A DNA stretch of 15,530 nucleotides, taken from the NCBI GenBank assembly GCA_015499985.1, contig JAAAUF010000951.1:1-15530 (forward strand), given 5' to 3'. This DNA comes from Haplosporangium gracile. Its lineage: Eukaryota; Mortierellomycota; Mortierellomycetes; Mortierellales; Mortierellaceae. Numbering within the stretch: the first letter of the stretch is position 1; every line of letters starts with the position of its first letter. The notes under the pieces were generated by a model that saw only the letters and a list, made by a program, of their open reading frames with translations, searched no databases and was not told the DNA's origin. Position numbers and translations under genes: made by a program. Shown here piece after piece: positions 1 to 10,815 of this stretch.

Positions 1-1
1 T

Positions 2-3000
2 GGCGGGTTTGCGCTAACGACCGACCGCAAAACTCTGGCTGGTGGATCCGATCTCAGCGACCCGAAGACCAGCTGGAATACCTACCTACTTGAGACCCGC
101 CTACCCTTGACAGCTATTCGAGCTTACGAACAGCTGTTTAGGTGGAGTTTCCGCCCTGTCACCTCCGGCGGACCTCAGATGCACGAATTAGGTGCAGCCA
201 TCCTTCTGTTCTTCAAGCGTTGGCCCCTCAAGGCCGATGACGTCTGTGAGGTTTTTCTTCGAGCATTTTTCCAGCACACGTACACCAACCCAGTGTTTCC
301 TTGCCGCGGATATCCGTCCGAGCTACCGATCGCGGCTGTTGCTGGCAAGGATGCGACCCTGAAAAGTCATATTGTCTCCGACATTGTTGAGTCGCGAGTG
401 TTTGCTTGGCTCAGGAAGGGAGGCCATTCTATCGCCGAGACTCCGTCCGATCTCAAGGGTTGCTTGGTGCGTGAATGGGGTCAAGATGCCTCTCGCCCAT
501 TCAAGCAAATAGATTGCAGTATGCTCCGTAGTCGCCTTCGTGAAGACCCAAGTTTTATTCCGAGCCAGATGAAGTCGATGGAGGACAAGCGGTGGATCCT
601 GGAGGAGATCTTCAAGCCAATGGAGGATACTCGAGTCACTGCCGAGGAACCGCTCACAGGACTCTGCGTTGTACCGTTGCTGAACGGTGAATGGAAGCCA
701 CTTCGCTCTTCTCCGATCTACTACATCGCAACCGCAGAGGCCAGAGAACTGATTGAGGGCAAAAGACTGCTGATGGACGCGGATGTATTCAAGTCTTTCG
801 CGCTTGAGAAGATTAAGCATGCTCTGGTCAACAACCCATCCTACGGCATCGAGGAGATTCAACTGGGTACCTTTGCGTCGATCTTTCTTTCCGAGAACCC
901 ACATGGAGTCTCTGAAGACAAGCTTGAGAAAGTTTGGAAATACCTTGAAAAATCTGACGATCTCACCCCGGCTCATGGACTGCCGATTGTGAAGACGACG
1001 GCAGGAAATGTGGTGACTTTGGCTAAAGCGACGGAGGGCTTGGAAATTTCCACAGCATCCCTAAAGGAGAAGGTCATCCGCATCATGACCGGCTTCTTCG
1101 GCAGACTGGGAGTTGTGATGTTTGACGCGCGCCAGCACTGGAACAACTCGTATCTTCGGAGGCTTCAAGCCGACTACACTGACCACCGAGTCCTTGAGTT
1201 GATTGTCAAGCACCGGCCCACGCGTGCCTCGTCGTTTGTGATCTCTGACGAGGAGGCCGAGCTCCTGCGCAGCGTGATCAGTTCTCAGCACCAGCATTGC
1301 AGCGACTCTGTTCTCTACAGTCTAGGCGATCTCCCTATCTGGAAGACTTATGGCTCACCAAACTCCCCCTTACTCTCCGCCCAGGGGGCCTCTTTCATGG
1401 CATACCATGGGAGCCTTGATCATTTGGGCCATCACCCTACTATCCTCCGCAATGTCGGAAGCTTGTTCCCTTTCGACAAGATGGGCGCCTCACGGATTCC
1501 AGCTGCAACCATTCTCCGGGACCGCATCATGCCCAAGTTCGAGACCAAAGAGTTGTACTGCGTTGGACGCACTCGAGAGGCCTATCTCGATCTCTGTCAC
1601 AGTCTAACGGCAACAGCCAGTCTTTCAAATTCGCCAGGCAATATTATAACCACGCGTATCCTGAATAACGCTTGTTGTTTCCTGGCACGCGACGGCTCTT
1701 TCCGAACTCTGGCCCACATGTTTGTCCCTGAAGAGGAACTGACCGAGACTATTTTTGTCAACGAGCAACACCGATTCCCTGATAATGTGCTGTACACTAT
1801 TCTCGTTGGGCGCAGTTTCTATCCCAATTTCCGACGCTTGACGAGCCCAAGTGCGCTGGAGGATTGTGCAACGTTTGTTCTGGACGAGATTGCGAACGGT
1901 GATGACACTGCGGACCAAATTCTTTCGAGAGCGACTCGACTTGTACGATACATTTACACCAACCCAGGAAGTACGAACTGGATGGACCCCAAGTGGAAGT
2001 TTGTGCCGCGCGAGCTACGTCCCGAATATCCCTACAACCAGAATACTCCGGCCCTACCCCGCTATATGTCATTTTCTACCCTGTGTTATCGGAACTCCCG
2101 CGACTTTATTTGGACTCAGCGAGGTTTTTTCCTTGAAGATCTCGCCCCTCCGGCCTTCTTCCAGAAAAAGAACCCAAACCTTGGCACGTATACTTGGCAC
2201 GAGTGCTGCCAGCACTTTGATGTCTTGGTTAGAAACATTGCTCTCAACCTAGGAACCACGGAGCACCAACTCATCTTTAAGGCGACGATCTTCAAGATCT
2301 ACAAGTTTTTCGAGAAGCACGGATCCGAAGACCAGACTGTGAGCGACAATATCAAAAAGTCACTCCACGAGATTATGACTGTGCCCTACATCCTCAACGG
2401 CGATGACAAGGATCCGACCAAAGCTGAGTCGTGGGTCTGGCCGCGTGAGCTGGTCTTTGGGATCGATCACAAGATCGGAGCTTATAAGCAACCCCATGAG
2501 TCTCTGCAAAAGTTCCGGAACTTTCTGATTACTGTCGGCGCCGAGGAGCAGCAGGATATCGCCGGGCAGGTTAATGTTGGTTCAAGGCGCAAGACTGGAG
2601 AGTTGGAAGACCGGATCACGACCTACTTTGAGACGCAGGACGACAAGAATGGGTTCATGGACGTCAAGTTTGTGTTTGAGGGTGGCAGATCGATTCTGGC
2701 TCACAAGGTCGTTTTGGCGAGCATGAGCGAAGAGGTCATCCGACAACTGACTGGCTCTTGGTCTTTGACAGCTCGTCGTGATACCTCCAACCCTGCGATT
2801 GATATTATTCAAAAAATGGACGAGGAGGACGACTATGATACCTTTTGGGGTCTGTTGTACTTCCTCTACACGGACGACCTGATTGGCACGAACGGACCTC
2901 CCACCCTCTCAGCTGCTTCAAAGTCTCCAAAGGACCAGGAAGAAGAGGATCATTTGTCGCAACGCATTGGTTATCTCATGGCCTTGCAAGGCCTTGCGAA

Positions 3001-3361
3001 CTACTGCCGAGCAGATCGCCTCAAGAATTTGATTGCTCAGGAGCTGATGCTGCCCAGGAGGGTCATGTACAGCAATGTATTTGATATCCTCGCGCATGCC
3101 GATCTGAACCAAGACGCAGACGTGGTCGAGTACTGCAATCAGTTCATGAAAGTCAAGAAAAACGCCTCGTTGATCGAGAAGTATCTCGAGGATGAGATTG
3201 TCTTAGTCCAGGACAAGATGGCTGCTCTTCACCAGTATCTTGAAGGTGGAGGTTCTGAGGTAGATGCTGAGCATTGTGGTAGCAGTGGCGAGTCGGTTGG
3301 TTTGAATACGAAGTTGGAGGACTTGAAGAGCCGCCTGATGGAGGTGAAGGCGAAGCGCTAG
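2..3361 (+). CDS. Sacsin-repeat / BTB domain protein (5' partial)
   Basis: The frame is already open at base 2 and runs to a TAG at 3359-3361, giving 1119 visible residues. No start is claimed, because the first ATG would cut conserved sequence. The opening residues (FALTTDRKTL, then WNTYLLET) and recurring blocks such as VVPLLNGEWKPL, LPIVKTTAGNVVTL and PRELVFGIDHKIG are typical of sacsin repeat regions, which in sacsin follow an Hsp90-like ATPase module; that module would lie upstream of the window. From about residue 886 (MDVKFVF, then ILAHKVVLASMS) a BTB/POZ domain follows, with the usual hydrophobic FLYTDDL and a helical tail to about residue 1045. A short acidic insertion (KDQEEED) sits inside it. 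The end (LEDLKSRLMEVKAKR) looks coiled-coil. By family analogy it may be a co-chaperone-like scaffold, with BTB giving dimerisation or cullin-3 binding. No intron is seen in this 3.3 kb. Confidence 0.85.
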   Translation, partial: GGFALTTDRKTLAGGSDLSDPKTSWNTYLLETRLPLTAIRAYEQLFRWSFRPVTSGGPQMHELGAAILLFFKRWPLKADDVCEVFLRAFFQHTYTNPVFPCRGYPSELPIAAVAGKDATLKSHIVSDIVESRVFAWLRKGGHSIAETPSDLKGCLVREWGQDASRPFKQIDCSMLRSRLREDPSFIPSQMKSMEDKRWILEEIFKPMEDTRVTAEEPLTGLCVVPLLNGEWKPLRSSPIYYIATAEARELIEGKRLLMDADVFKSFALEKIKHALVNNPSYGIEEIQLGTFASIFLSENPHGVSEDKLEKVWKYLEKSDDLTPAHGLPIVKTTAGNVVTLAKATEGLEISTASLKEKVIRIMTGFFGRLGVVMFDARQHWNNSYLRRLQADYTDHRVLELIVKHRPTRASSFVISDEEAELLRSVISSQHQHCSDSVLYSLGDLPIWKTYGSPNSPLLSAQGASFMAYHGSLDHLGHHPTILRNVGSLFPFDKMGASRIPAATILRDRIMPKFETKELYCVGRTREAYLDLCHSLTATASLSNSPGNIITTRILNNACCFLARDGSFRTLAHMFVPEEELTETIFVNEQHRFPDNVLYTILVGRSFYPNFRRLTSPSALEDCATFVLDEIANGDDTADQILSRATRLVRYIYTNPGSTNWMDPKWKFVPRELRPEYPYNQNTPALPRYMSFSTLCYRNSRDFIWTQRGFFLEDLAPPAFFQKKNPNLGTYTWHECCQHFDVLVRNIALNLGTTEHQLIFKATIFKIYKFFEKHGSEDQTVSDNIKKSLHEIMTVPYILNGDDKDPTKAESWVWPRELVFGIDHKIGAYKQPHESLQKFRNFLITVGAEEQQDIAGQVNVGSRRKTGELEDRITTYFETQDDKNGFMDVKFVFEGGRSILAHKVVLASMSEEVIRQLTGSWSLTARRDTSNPAIDIIQKMDEEDDYDTFWGLLYFLYTDDLIGTNGPPTLSAASKSPKDQEEEDHLSQRIGYLMALQGLANYCRADRLKNLIAQELMLPRRVMYSNVFDILAHADLNQDADVVEYCNQFMKVKKNASLIEKYLEDEIVLVQDKMAALHQYLEGGGSEVDAEHCGSSGESVGLNTKLEDLKSRLMEVKAKR

Positions 3362-3643
3362 GCTGGTTTCCATGGAGAGAGGAATAGTAGATAAGTTGCA
3401 GATTAAAAAGTCCATAGGTATATTTTGTATCTCATTGATATTGTCTCTCCTTCCCCCTCTCCTTTGATCCTCATCAGAGCAGCCCCTTTTAATTTATTTT
3501 TTTTGTATTTTTGATACAAGAGTGTGTTCCAATGTGGGCCAATGTTTTCTTCTTCCTTTTGATTGTCAGGAAGGATTCGTTTATATATTTTTTTTTTCTC
3601 GCCGTAGTGCACACACAAGAGCAATAGTTTTCAAACGGAACCC
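3362..3643. other. Intergenic: 3' flank of the sacsin/BTB gene
   Basis: AT-rich sequence with T runs near 3497-3504 and 3589-3597. No recognisable gene, RNA or clear AATAAA on the plus strand was found. It presumably holds the 3' UTR of the upstream gene. Confidence 0.4.
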
Positions 3644-3906
3644 TCATAGAATTATATGAAAGATTGCATCATCGACAGGCGGGACAAAGATTAGAAGGCC
3701 GTTGTTGAGATGAATAGTACGGCCAAAACGCTGCCCTTGTACTTTCACGAAGTTGTTTTTGGTGGCGTCTGAAACAGGCCCTTAATTGCGTTGTTCTTCT
3801 GCTTTTCTGCTTTCGGGGCATGGACCCGTCCCATGATCGCACAAGGCCAGATTAGCGCCTTGACTCTGAATCGCATCCAGGTCTACAAAGGGGGGGGGGG
3901 GGGGGG
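3644..3906 (-). pseudogene. Coding-like remnant beyond the UBL gene
   Basis: On the minus strand one frame runs from the C17 tract to a TGA at 3644-3646 with a single TAA at 3782-3784. Before the TAA it reads PPFVDLDAIQ and then LALCDHGTGPCPE. After the TAA it reads FVKVQGQRFGRTIHL and LLIFVPPVDD. The composition and hydrophobic pattern look protein-like, and a plausible splice acceptor (TTTCAG, 3769-3774) precedes the second part. It could be a C-terminal extension of the ubiquitin-like gene, since some fungal UBL proteins carry a long C-terminal region, or an unrelated relic. I recognise no domain, and the splicing I tried does not give a clean junction from the UBL exon. Confidence 0.25.
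3890..3906. repeat. Poly-G tract of 17 G
   Basis: An uninterrupted run of 17 G on the plus strand, 9 nt beyond the minus-strand UBL stop codon. Such runs are length-unstable and error-prone in sequencing. On the plus strand it could form a G-quadruplex. Confidence 0.9.
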
Positions 3907-3915
3907 TGCAAGTCA

Positions 3916-4396
3916 CTACCCGCTTTTTTCGGACTTCTTTTTTACTGTTGCAGTATACTCCTTCTGGATGTTGTAATGTATCAACGAATGGTGGTCATCG
4001 AGCTGTTTTCCTGCAAAGATGAATCGAACTTGTTCGGGCAAAATTCCCTCTTTGCGGCAGAGCATCTCCTTGAGCTCCGATACTCTCATCGACGGGTGGA
4101 CCTTCAAAAAAATGGAGACGCCTGAGAGTTTCTTGAGGGTGATGAGCATGTTGCTTTTGAGATGGTTCCGGTAGGTCAGGGTGCGACCAAAGACCCGGTA
4201 GTGGGCAATGGCCTGCTGTTGGTCCTCGAGACGTCGTGCATTAATGTAATGACCCTGTTGACCAACGTCTTCCTTCTTGATACCGAGCTGAGACCTGATG
4301 CGCTCGAGGACGAAAAAAGATGGGCTGAGTGTCCTTGTAAGGGACGGTGACATACTGTCCTGGATTGTTGGCGATGATGACATCAAGGGTATCCAT
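3916..4396 (-). CDS. Tandem ubiquitin-like domain protein, frame interrupted
   Basis: Two ubiquitin-like (UBL) domains are visible. The second (about residues 83-150) aligns well with ubiquitin: MLITLKKLSG, KEGILPEQVRFIFAGKQLDD, then YNIQKEYT. The first is more divergent: MDTLDVI at its start, then LGIKKEDVG and ARRLED. The first 26 codons are in one frame (ATG at 4394-4396) and the rest in another. Dropping one base near the A6 run at 4313-4318 joins them into about 159 residues. The C-terminus (EKSG) lacks the Gly-Gly needed for conjugation, so this would be a non-conjugated UBL protein. An in-frame ATG at 4469-4471 would add 25 residues without UBL similarity. It is convergent with the sacsin/BTB gene and divergent from the SDR gene. 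The break may be a mutation, a sequencing error or, less likely, a frameshift during translation. Confidence 0.6.
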
Positions 4397-4845
4397 AAAA
4401 GTAAAACCTATTCTAATCACTTTGCAGTATCGATTACTATGTGTTGTTCTTTTGTTGTCATTGAATGCCATTTCAATTGCGTTTGCATAGAAGGGTACAG
4501 GGAGAGGATGAAATGTGAGAGGAACAAGGGGAGCAAAGTAAGAAGGAGAGAGGGTTTTGGAGGCTTCGTATGGGACGCGACCAGCCTTTAAACTGACAAA
4601 GCTCAGCGAAAAGATTTGTTTTGCCACCAATTTAATTTGCCACTAATTTGTTAGTGTTTATTTTGGGGTCGTCCTTTGTTCACCTTAGCAAGACAAGTCA
4701 AGGGTGGAGGACGACGGGCCACTTTCATACTCATCGCTTTACTTGATGGTCTCTTGTTCATTCATTTCCACCTCACATTCCATTTCTTGGCCTCTCACTT
4801 TTTCCTTCCATTCACCTCCTCTCAACATCAACCATCACAGACGCC
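4397..4845. promoter_or_regulatory. Divergent promoter between UBL and SDR genes
   Basis: This head-to-head gap of about 450 bp must hold both promoters. A CCAAT motif lies at 4627-4631 (+). A 13-bp direct repeat with one mismatch (4621-4633 and 4637-4649, TTGCCAC(C/T)AATTT form) overlaps a 6-bp-arm inverted repeat CACTAA/TTAGTG (4641-4656). Downstream, 4755-4840 is strongly CT-rich on the plus strand, typical of a fungal leader just before the ATG. No convincing TATA box was found. Confidence 0.5.
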
Positions 4846-6555
<1,710 letters not shown>

Positions 6556-6562
6556 TGATGTA

Positions 6563-6568
6563 AATAAA
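6563..6568 (+). terminator. AATAAA polyadenylation signal of the SDR gene
   Basis: A perfect AATAAA begins 8 nt after the TGA stop of the reductase gene. This is unusually close to the stop and implies a very short 3' UTR. Confidence 0.55.
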
Positions 6569-6899
6569 GTTGTCGCTCAGACTCCTGGATTTATCTGTGT
6601 GTTTCCTCTGAGATGCCAATTTCCGGTGTGTTTGCTGAATGATCTTTTCATAGCCCATGGCGCATGCAGTTGACATGTAAGAGAACAGAGGAAGAGAGAG
6701 AGAAAGAAAAAAGAGAAGTTGACGGTGAGCAAAACAGAACATAAAAGGAAGCAGAACAAACATCATTAGTTGAGAGAAAGAATAACAGCGAGTTTTAATA
6801 TTTGCTGACTCGACTCGATTTCGGCTGTGTGCGCCTGTGTTTCGAAGATGTTCCTGGTGGTGCAGTGAACTCGATATCGATCATCCTGATGAACGACTA
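6569..6899. other. Intergenic between convergent SDR and Tudor genes
   Basis: This gap between two converging genes holds only the two 3' flanks. A purine-rich stretch lies at about 6679-6718. No further gene or RNA was recognised. Confidence 0.5.
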
Positions 6900-7967
6900 C
6901 TACAAGTCGGCGTTTCCGTAGAGGTGCTTCCCGCGCTGTTGGAACTGGGTCATGCCCTTTCCACTTCCGACCACACCGACTAATAGCAGTCAAAAAAGCA
7001 AAGAAGGGGAGATTGATCAGCAACATACGTCGTAGACAGCTCATAAATGCACAATTCCAAAACGTTACACCAAAACTTAAGATACGTTACCTTTGCCCTC
7101 AGGGTTATCTGGTGTCGCAAAGATACTCTTCTTCAATCCAACACTACTACCACTGGTTTTTCCCTTCTTGGCACCCTTTGCGAAATTCTGCCACGCCATC
7201 TGCTTCTGGACCTGTTCACTCGGTCCCGCATCCGTCTTCTTCTTCTTCTTCATCCCACCTCCTGCTCCTGCTCCCGCTCCCGCTGCTGCTGATACACCAT
7301 TACCATCCGGTCCACGCTTCTGTCCAGCCTTGGCTTCCTCACTGTCGCCTGCTCCTGCTGTTGCTGCTACTGGTGTATGCTGCTGATGTTTCTTGGGATC
7401 ATAGATGGGCTTGAGGTTCTCAGGTCCCAGGGTGACAGGTGGAGAGTTGGCATACCCTGTATACTGGACAGAATAAACCGAGTGACCATCGGCGACTGCC
7501 AAGATCGTCGCCTCGTAGTACTTCCCGTCCTCGGCATAAAATGCTCTGCAACGATCACCGACAGACCAGTGCCGTGTTTGAGCCTGAGGTTGGTAGATGG
7601 GTTGGTTCGATCCTTTTGATGCTATTGCTGTTGACGCTGGCGCTGTCGTTGATTTGGTGGGTGTTGAGGTTCCTGACCCAGACGTTGTAGAAGTTGTTGT
7701 CCTGTACGGTGAAGAAGTAGCCGACACTCCTCCTCCATGTGCTTGTACGACTGGTGAAAATTTTGCTACGGGAATGGCGGTTGCAGGAGCACTGGCGGAT
7801 TCATCGGCAAGCTGCTGCTCTTGCTGAAGTAGTGTCTCTGTGAGAGAAATGAGTTCGAGCAGTTCAGTCTTGCAGGTCAAAAGGTCTTCATTGTTGGGAT
7901 CTGACAGCAGGGCAGTCTCGAGGTCCGCTACCTGTTGCTTGAGGCTAATCAGCTCACTGGGATCCAT
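6900..7967 (-). CDS. SMNDC1: SPF30/SMNDC1-like Tudor-domain splicing factor
   Basis: Two exons on the minus strand, 7091-7967 and 6900-6979, with a 111-nt GT-AG intron, give 318 residues. The start MDPSEL is the first in-frame ATG and aligns with the SPF30 N-terminus, followed by the coiled-coil-like NNEDLLTCKTELLELISLTE. A Tudor domain lies at about residues 131-188 (WSVGDRCRAFYAEDGKYYEA, YTGYANSPPVTL, LKPI), which in this family binds symmetrically dimethylated arginines on Sm proteins. A KKKKK run is a likely nuclear signal. The end (KKSIFATPDNPEGK joined to VGVVGSGKGMTQF) matches the conserved SPF30 tail, which confirms the splice. The Ser/Thr/Ala linker before the Tudor domain and the Ala-Gly stretch after it are longer than in human SPF30. 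Expected role: spliceosome assembly in the nucleus. Confidence 0.92.
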
Positions 7968-8168
7968 TGTTGGCTTTGTTTTCTGTTGTTGATTAGGAAA
8001 GAGGTTGGTATATGGGTTTGCTTTTATGTGCTGTGTGTGTGTGTGCGTTGTTGCTGGTTGGCAGGTGTGAAGGTTCTGTGCGTCTCCTTGAATGGGTTGT
8101 TGGTTTGTCGTGTGAAGGCAGGAATATGGGCCCACAATTACGTCACCGCAGTCCTAATCAATGCATAT
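7968..8168 (-). promoter_or_regulatory. Promoter and 5' leader of the Tudor gene
   Basis: The whole gap between the stop of the Skt5-like gene and the Tudor ATG is 272 nt, so promoter, leader and the upstream 3' end are compressed here. A short alternating GT stretch lies at about 8031-8046 (+). No TATA box was seen. Confidence 0.4.
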
Positions 8169-8174
8169 TTTATT
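8169..8174 (-). terminator. AATAAA polyadenylation signal of the Skt5-like gene
   Basis: TTTATT on the plus strand reads AATAAA on the minus strand, about 66 nt beyond the Skt5-like stop codon. It fits a polyadenylation signal in position and sequence. Confidence 0.5.
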
Positions 8175-8239
8175 TGTGTTCATTAGGGTAAAGATGCATG
8201 GAAGGTATCGTAAAAAAGTTGCTGCATGAATTCTGATAT

Positions 8240-10815
8240 CTACATGACTTTGCAGTTCTCGTCGTCGGGACCCTGCTGGCCAGTCTGGCGTGCGCGATCG
8301 TGGCGAATGCGGCGCATGGCTCCAAGCTTCTTCATGTCTACCAATCGCTTCTTGGCTCGGTTATTGCCTTGTGCCGCCGATCTCAGGTACCATCTCCTTG
8401 CTTCTTCTAGATCTTGCTTGACACCAATTCCCACCTAAGAATAAAAAAAAAATGATGTTAGTGATATGTTTTTTTTTGACTTGTACTCATTCATGCGCAA
8501 GCAAAGGAAGACAAAAGAATCGTGGATTGTACCTCAGAATAGTATCCAACGGCATACTCGGCTCGGGCAAGTCCTTTGTCGGCTGCCTTCCTTGCCCAGA
8601 GATAGGCCTCGGTATCGCTCTGCTTCAAGACACCCTCAGTTCCGGTCAAGTACCATCCTGAAAGTCCCAGCTCACTCTCTGCGTCTCCTTGCTCTGCAGC
8701 TCGGGTGTACCAGGCAATACTCCTCCGTGGGTCGACAGGGCAGGTCAAGGCTCCATACTCGTAGCAGTGGCCCAACTTGAACTGACTGGGAGCATATCCG
8801 AAACCTGCTGCTTGTGTAAACAATTCACGTGCGTAATCTTCGTCAGGGATGACGGTCGGGATACCGGCCTTCTCGAAACAAAGACCCAACTCGTGCAAGG
8901 CGTGCGGGTTATCCTCATCCGCATTGGCCGCCGCGCGCTTGAGCCATGTGATCGCCTCCCTTGGGTTGCTGTGCTGTCCCAACATGCCCTTGAGTATAAC
9001 CATGCCCAACTTGTACATTCCAGCAGTATCGCCTAAAGCTGCTGCCTTGCGGTAAAATTGAACAGCTCGGCTGTGATCTCTCTTGGTTCCGGCACCGATT
9101 TCGTAGCAGACAGCGGTTCGATATGTCGATGCAGGATGGTTCTGCTTTGAGGCTTGAACGTACAGGTTGAAGGCCTTGTCGTGATCGATCTGCAGTCCCA
9201 GTGATCCATTGCCATAACAGTTCGCCAAAAAGAACTGTGCCTCTGGGTAGGCAGGCTTGCCAATACCCATCCCTGTCGTCGCCAGTCGTTTGATGATCTT
9301 GAGTCCTTCCAAAAAGAGCGCCTCCTTGTTCTTCTTCTGTCGCTTGGGGTCCGGGTCGTCGTTTCCGAGTACCACTGCTGCCTCGATCAAGGCCTTGGCG
9401 TAGTCCAGTTGTGCAGCAGGGTCGTTTGTGGTCTTGGCTCGCTGGCGCATCTCATTAAGAACTTCCAGTGTCAAGGTCCGTCTCCGTGGTGCCATGCTGG
9501 ATCCTCCAGCTGGGCCACCCGGTCTTCCAGGGCCGGGTCCTGGGCCTGGTCCCATACCGTTTCCTGTATCGACTCGGTGGGGTGGACGTGGTCCATAGGG
9601 CCCTGGGCCTCCTGGTCCTCCTGGTCCTCCGGGGCCACCTGGACCCACCATCATGGGACGAGGACGTCCGGGTCCTGGGCCACGCATAGAGGGCGAGGGC
9701 TGTAAGTTGGCTCCTCCTGGCCGAACTGGGAATGGTCTCGGGCCACCGTATCCAGGGCCATGTGGGCGACAACCAGGTCCTCCGGCGGGATAATGAGGTT
9801 GTTGATGGTATGGTAGATGTTGCGCATGCTGAGCTTCAGGGTAATATTCCTGGCCGTATTGATCATATCCTGCCTGCTGGTATCCGTTATTATAACCGCC
9901 CGGGTATTGATGTTGTAGCTGTTGTGAGTATCGAGGATCCTGTTGAGGGTATTGGCCATAAGGCTGAGAAGGTCCGCGAGGGTGAGGTGGTCCGGGGCGT
10001 CCTTGACCGTGGGCTGGAGGAGGACGATGATAGTCATTACTGTAGGCGTAATCAGCAGCCTGGTGGGCGGGGTGGTTATGCAGCGACTGCGGAGAGGTCA
10101 TATAAGGCGACCCAGAGGGGTTGTTGTTGGCTGCAGCATACGCACGGATGGCGGAATGAGTGGAATCCACGCTTCCACGCTGCGAGGCAGGGGAGTTCCG
10201 CACAGGGACAAATGCCGTATTAACAACAGGAGACGCAGTAGCAGCGCCTGCAGAGGGAGGTGATGGAGAAACATTAGAAGGAGGATGCCCTTGATCCGAA
10301 CCAGAGAACCGAGTGTCGTCGACGTAGCCTGTCCTTTCAACAGGCTTTTGGGACTCTCCTTCGGCAAAACGCAGCAGAGGCGAGTTCAGGTCTAGGCCAG
10401 TAACGCTGTTGGTATCAGATCGCTCGTCGAGGGATAGAGAGCCGAGATCAAAGTCGAGAGGGACTTGGATCTTGACGTTATCGTCGGTGTTGCTGTGACC
10501 ATACGACTGGGGCGATGCAGGAAAGTCGACCGAGGAAGGTCTCCCCGCGATTGTCCAATTGGAGGTCGAGGCCGAGGAGGACGAAGAAGCCGAAGTTGGT
10601 GAGCTCAGGGGCAACTTGTTGTGTGGCGGTGGAGGATGATATGGATGCTGAGGTTGATGTTGGTGTGATAATGGAGGAGGTGGGTAGTATTGGACGGCAT
10701 CGGACTCGTAGAGATCGTATTCAGCGACGGTGTGGGTCTGGTAGTCATCTCTTGGAGGCAATGGGGCTAGTCTGACTTGAGGATAGGCAGCAGTGGCAGT
10801 TTTCACACGGTTCAT
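8240..10815 (-). CDS. SKT5: Skt5/Chs4-like chitin synthase regulator (Sel1 repeats)
   Basis: Two exons, 8533-10815 and 8240-8434, with a 98-nt GT-AG intron, encode 825 residues. MNRVKTATAAYPQ (ATG 10813-10815) is the first in-frame ATG. Residues 1 to about 440 are low-complexity, rich in Pro, Gln, His, Tyr and Ser, ending in a Gly-Pro collagen-like run (about 385-440). From about residue 465 come a partial and then seven clear Sel1 (TPR-like) repeats, e.g. ASTYRTAVCYEIGAGTKRDH and PSQFKLGHCYEYGA. The intron splits the last repeat. The protein ends CKVM, a CaaX box predicting farnesylation of Cys822; yeast Chs4/Skt5 also ends in a CaaX box. In yeast this protein activates chitin synthase III and targets it to the bud neck, so a role in septal or wall chitin is inferred. 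Sel1 proteins form large families in early-diverging fungi, so it may be a paralogue. Confidence 0.9.

Noticed and set aside
323..976. 217-codon minus-strand ORF opposite the sacsin/BTB gene
   Set aside because: It is antisense to a recognised coding frame, has no domain, and is explained by the composition of the real gene.
4325..4355. 31-nt GTATGT...CAG stretch as an intron in the UBL gene
   Set aside because: It would restore the frame but is shorter than usual fungal introns and would remove part of the ubiquitin-like fold; kept only as an alternative in a finding.
8030..8048. Short GT-rich stretch as a CRISPR-like or functional repeat
   Set aside because: It is an ordinary short dinucleotide microsatellite; no CRISPR array occurs in the window.
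7968..8135. Upstream in-frame extension of the Tudor protein
   Set aside because: The extension has no ATG (it opens at GTG) and MDPSEL aligns with the family N-terminus.
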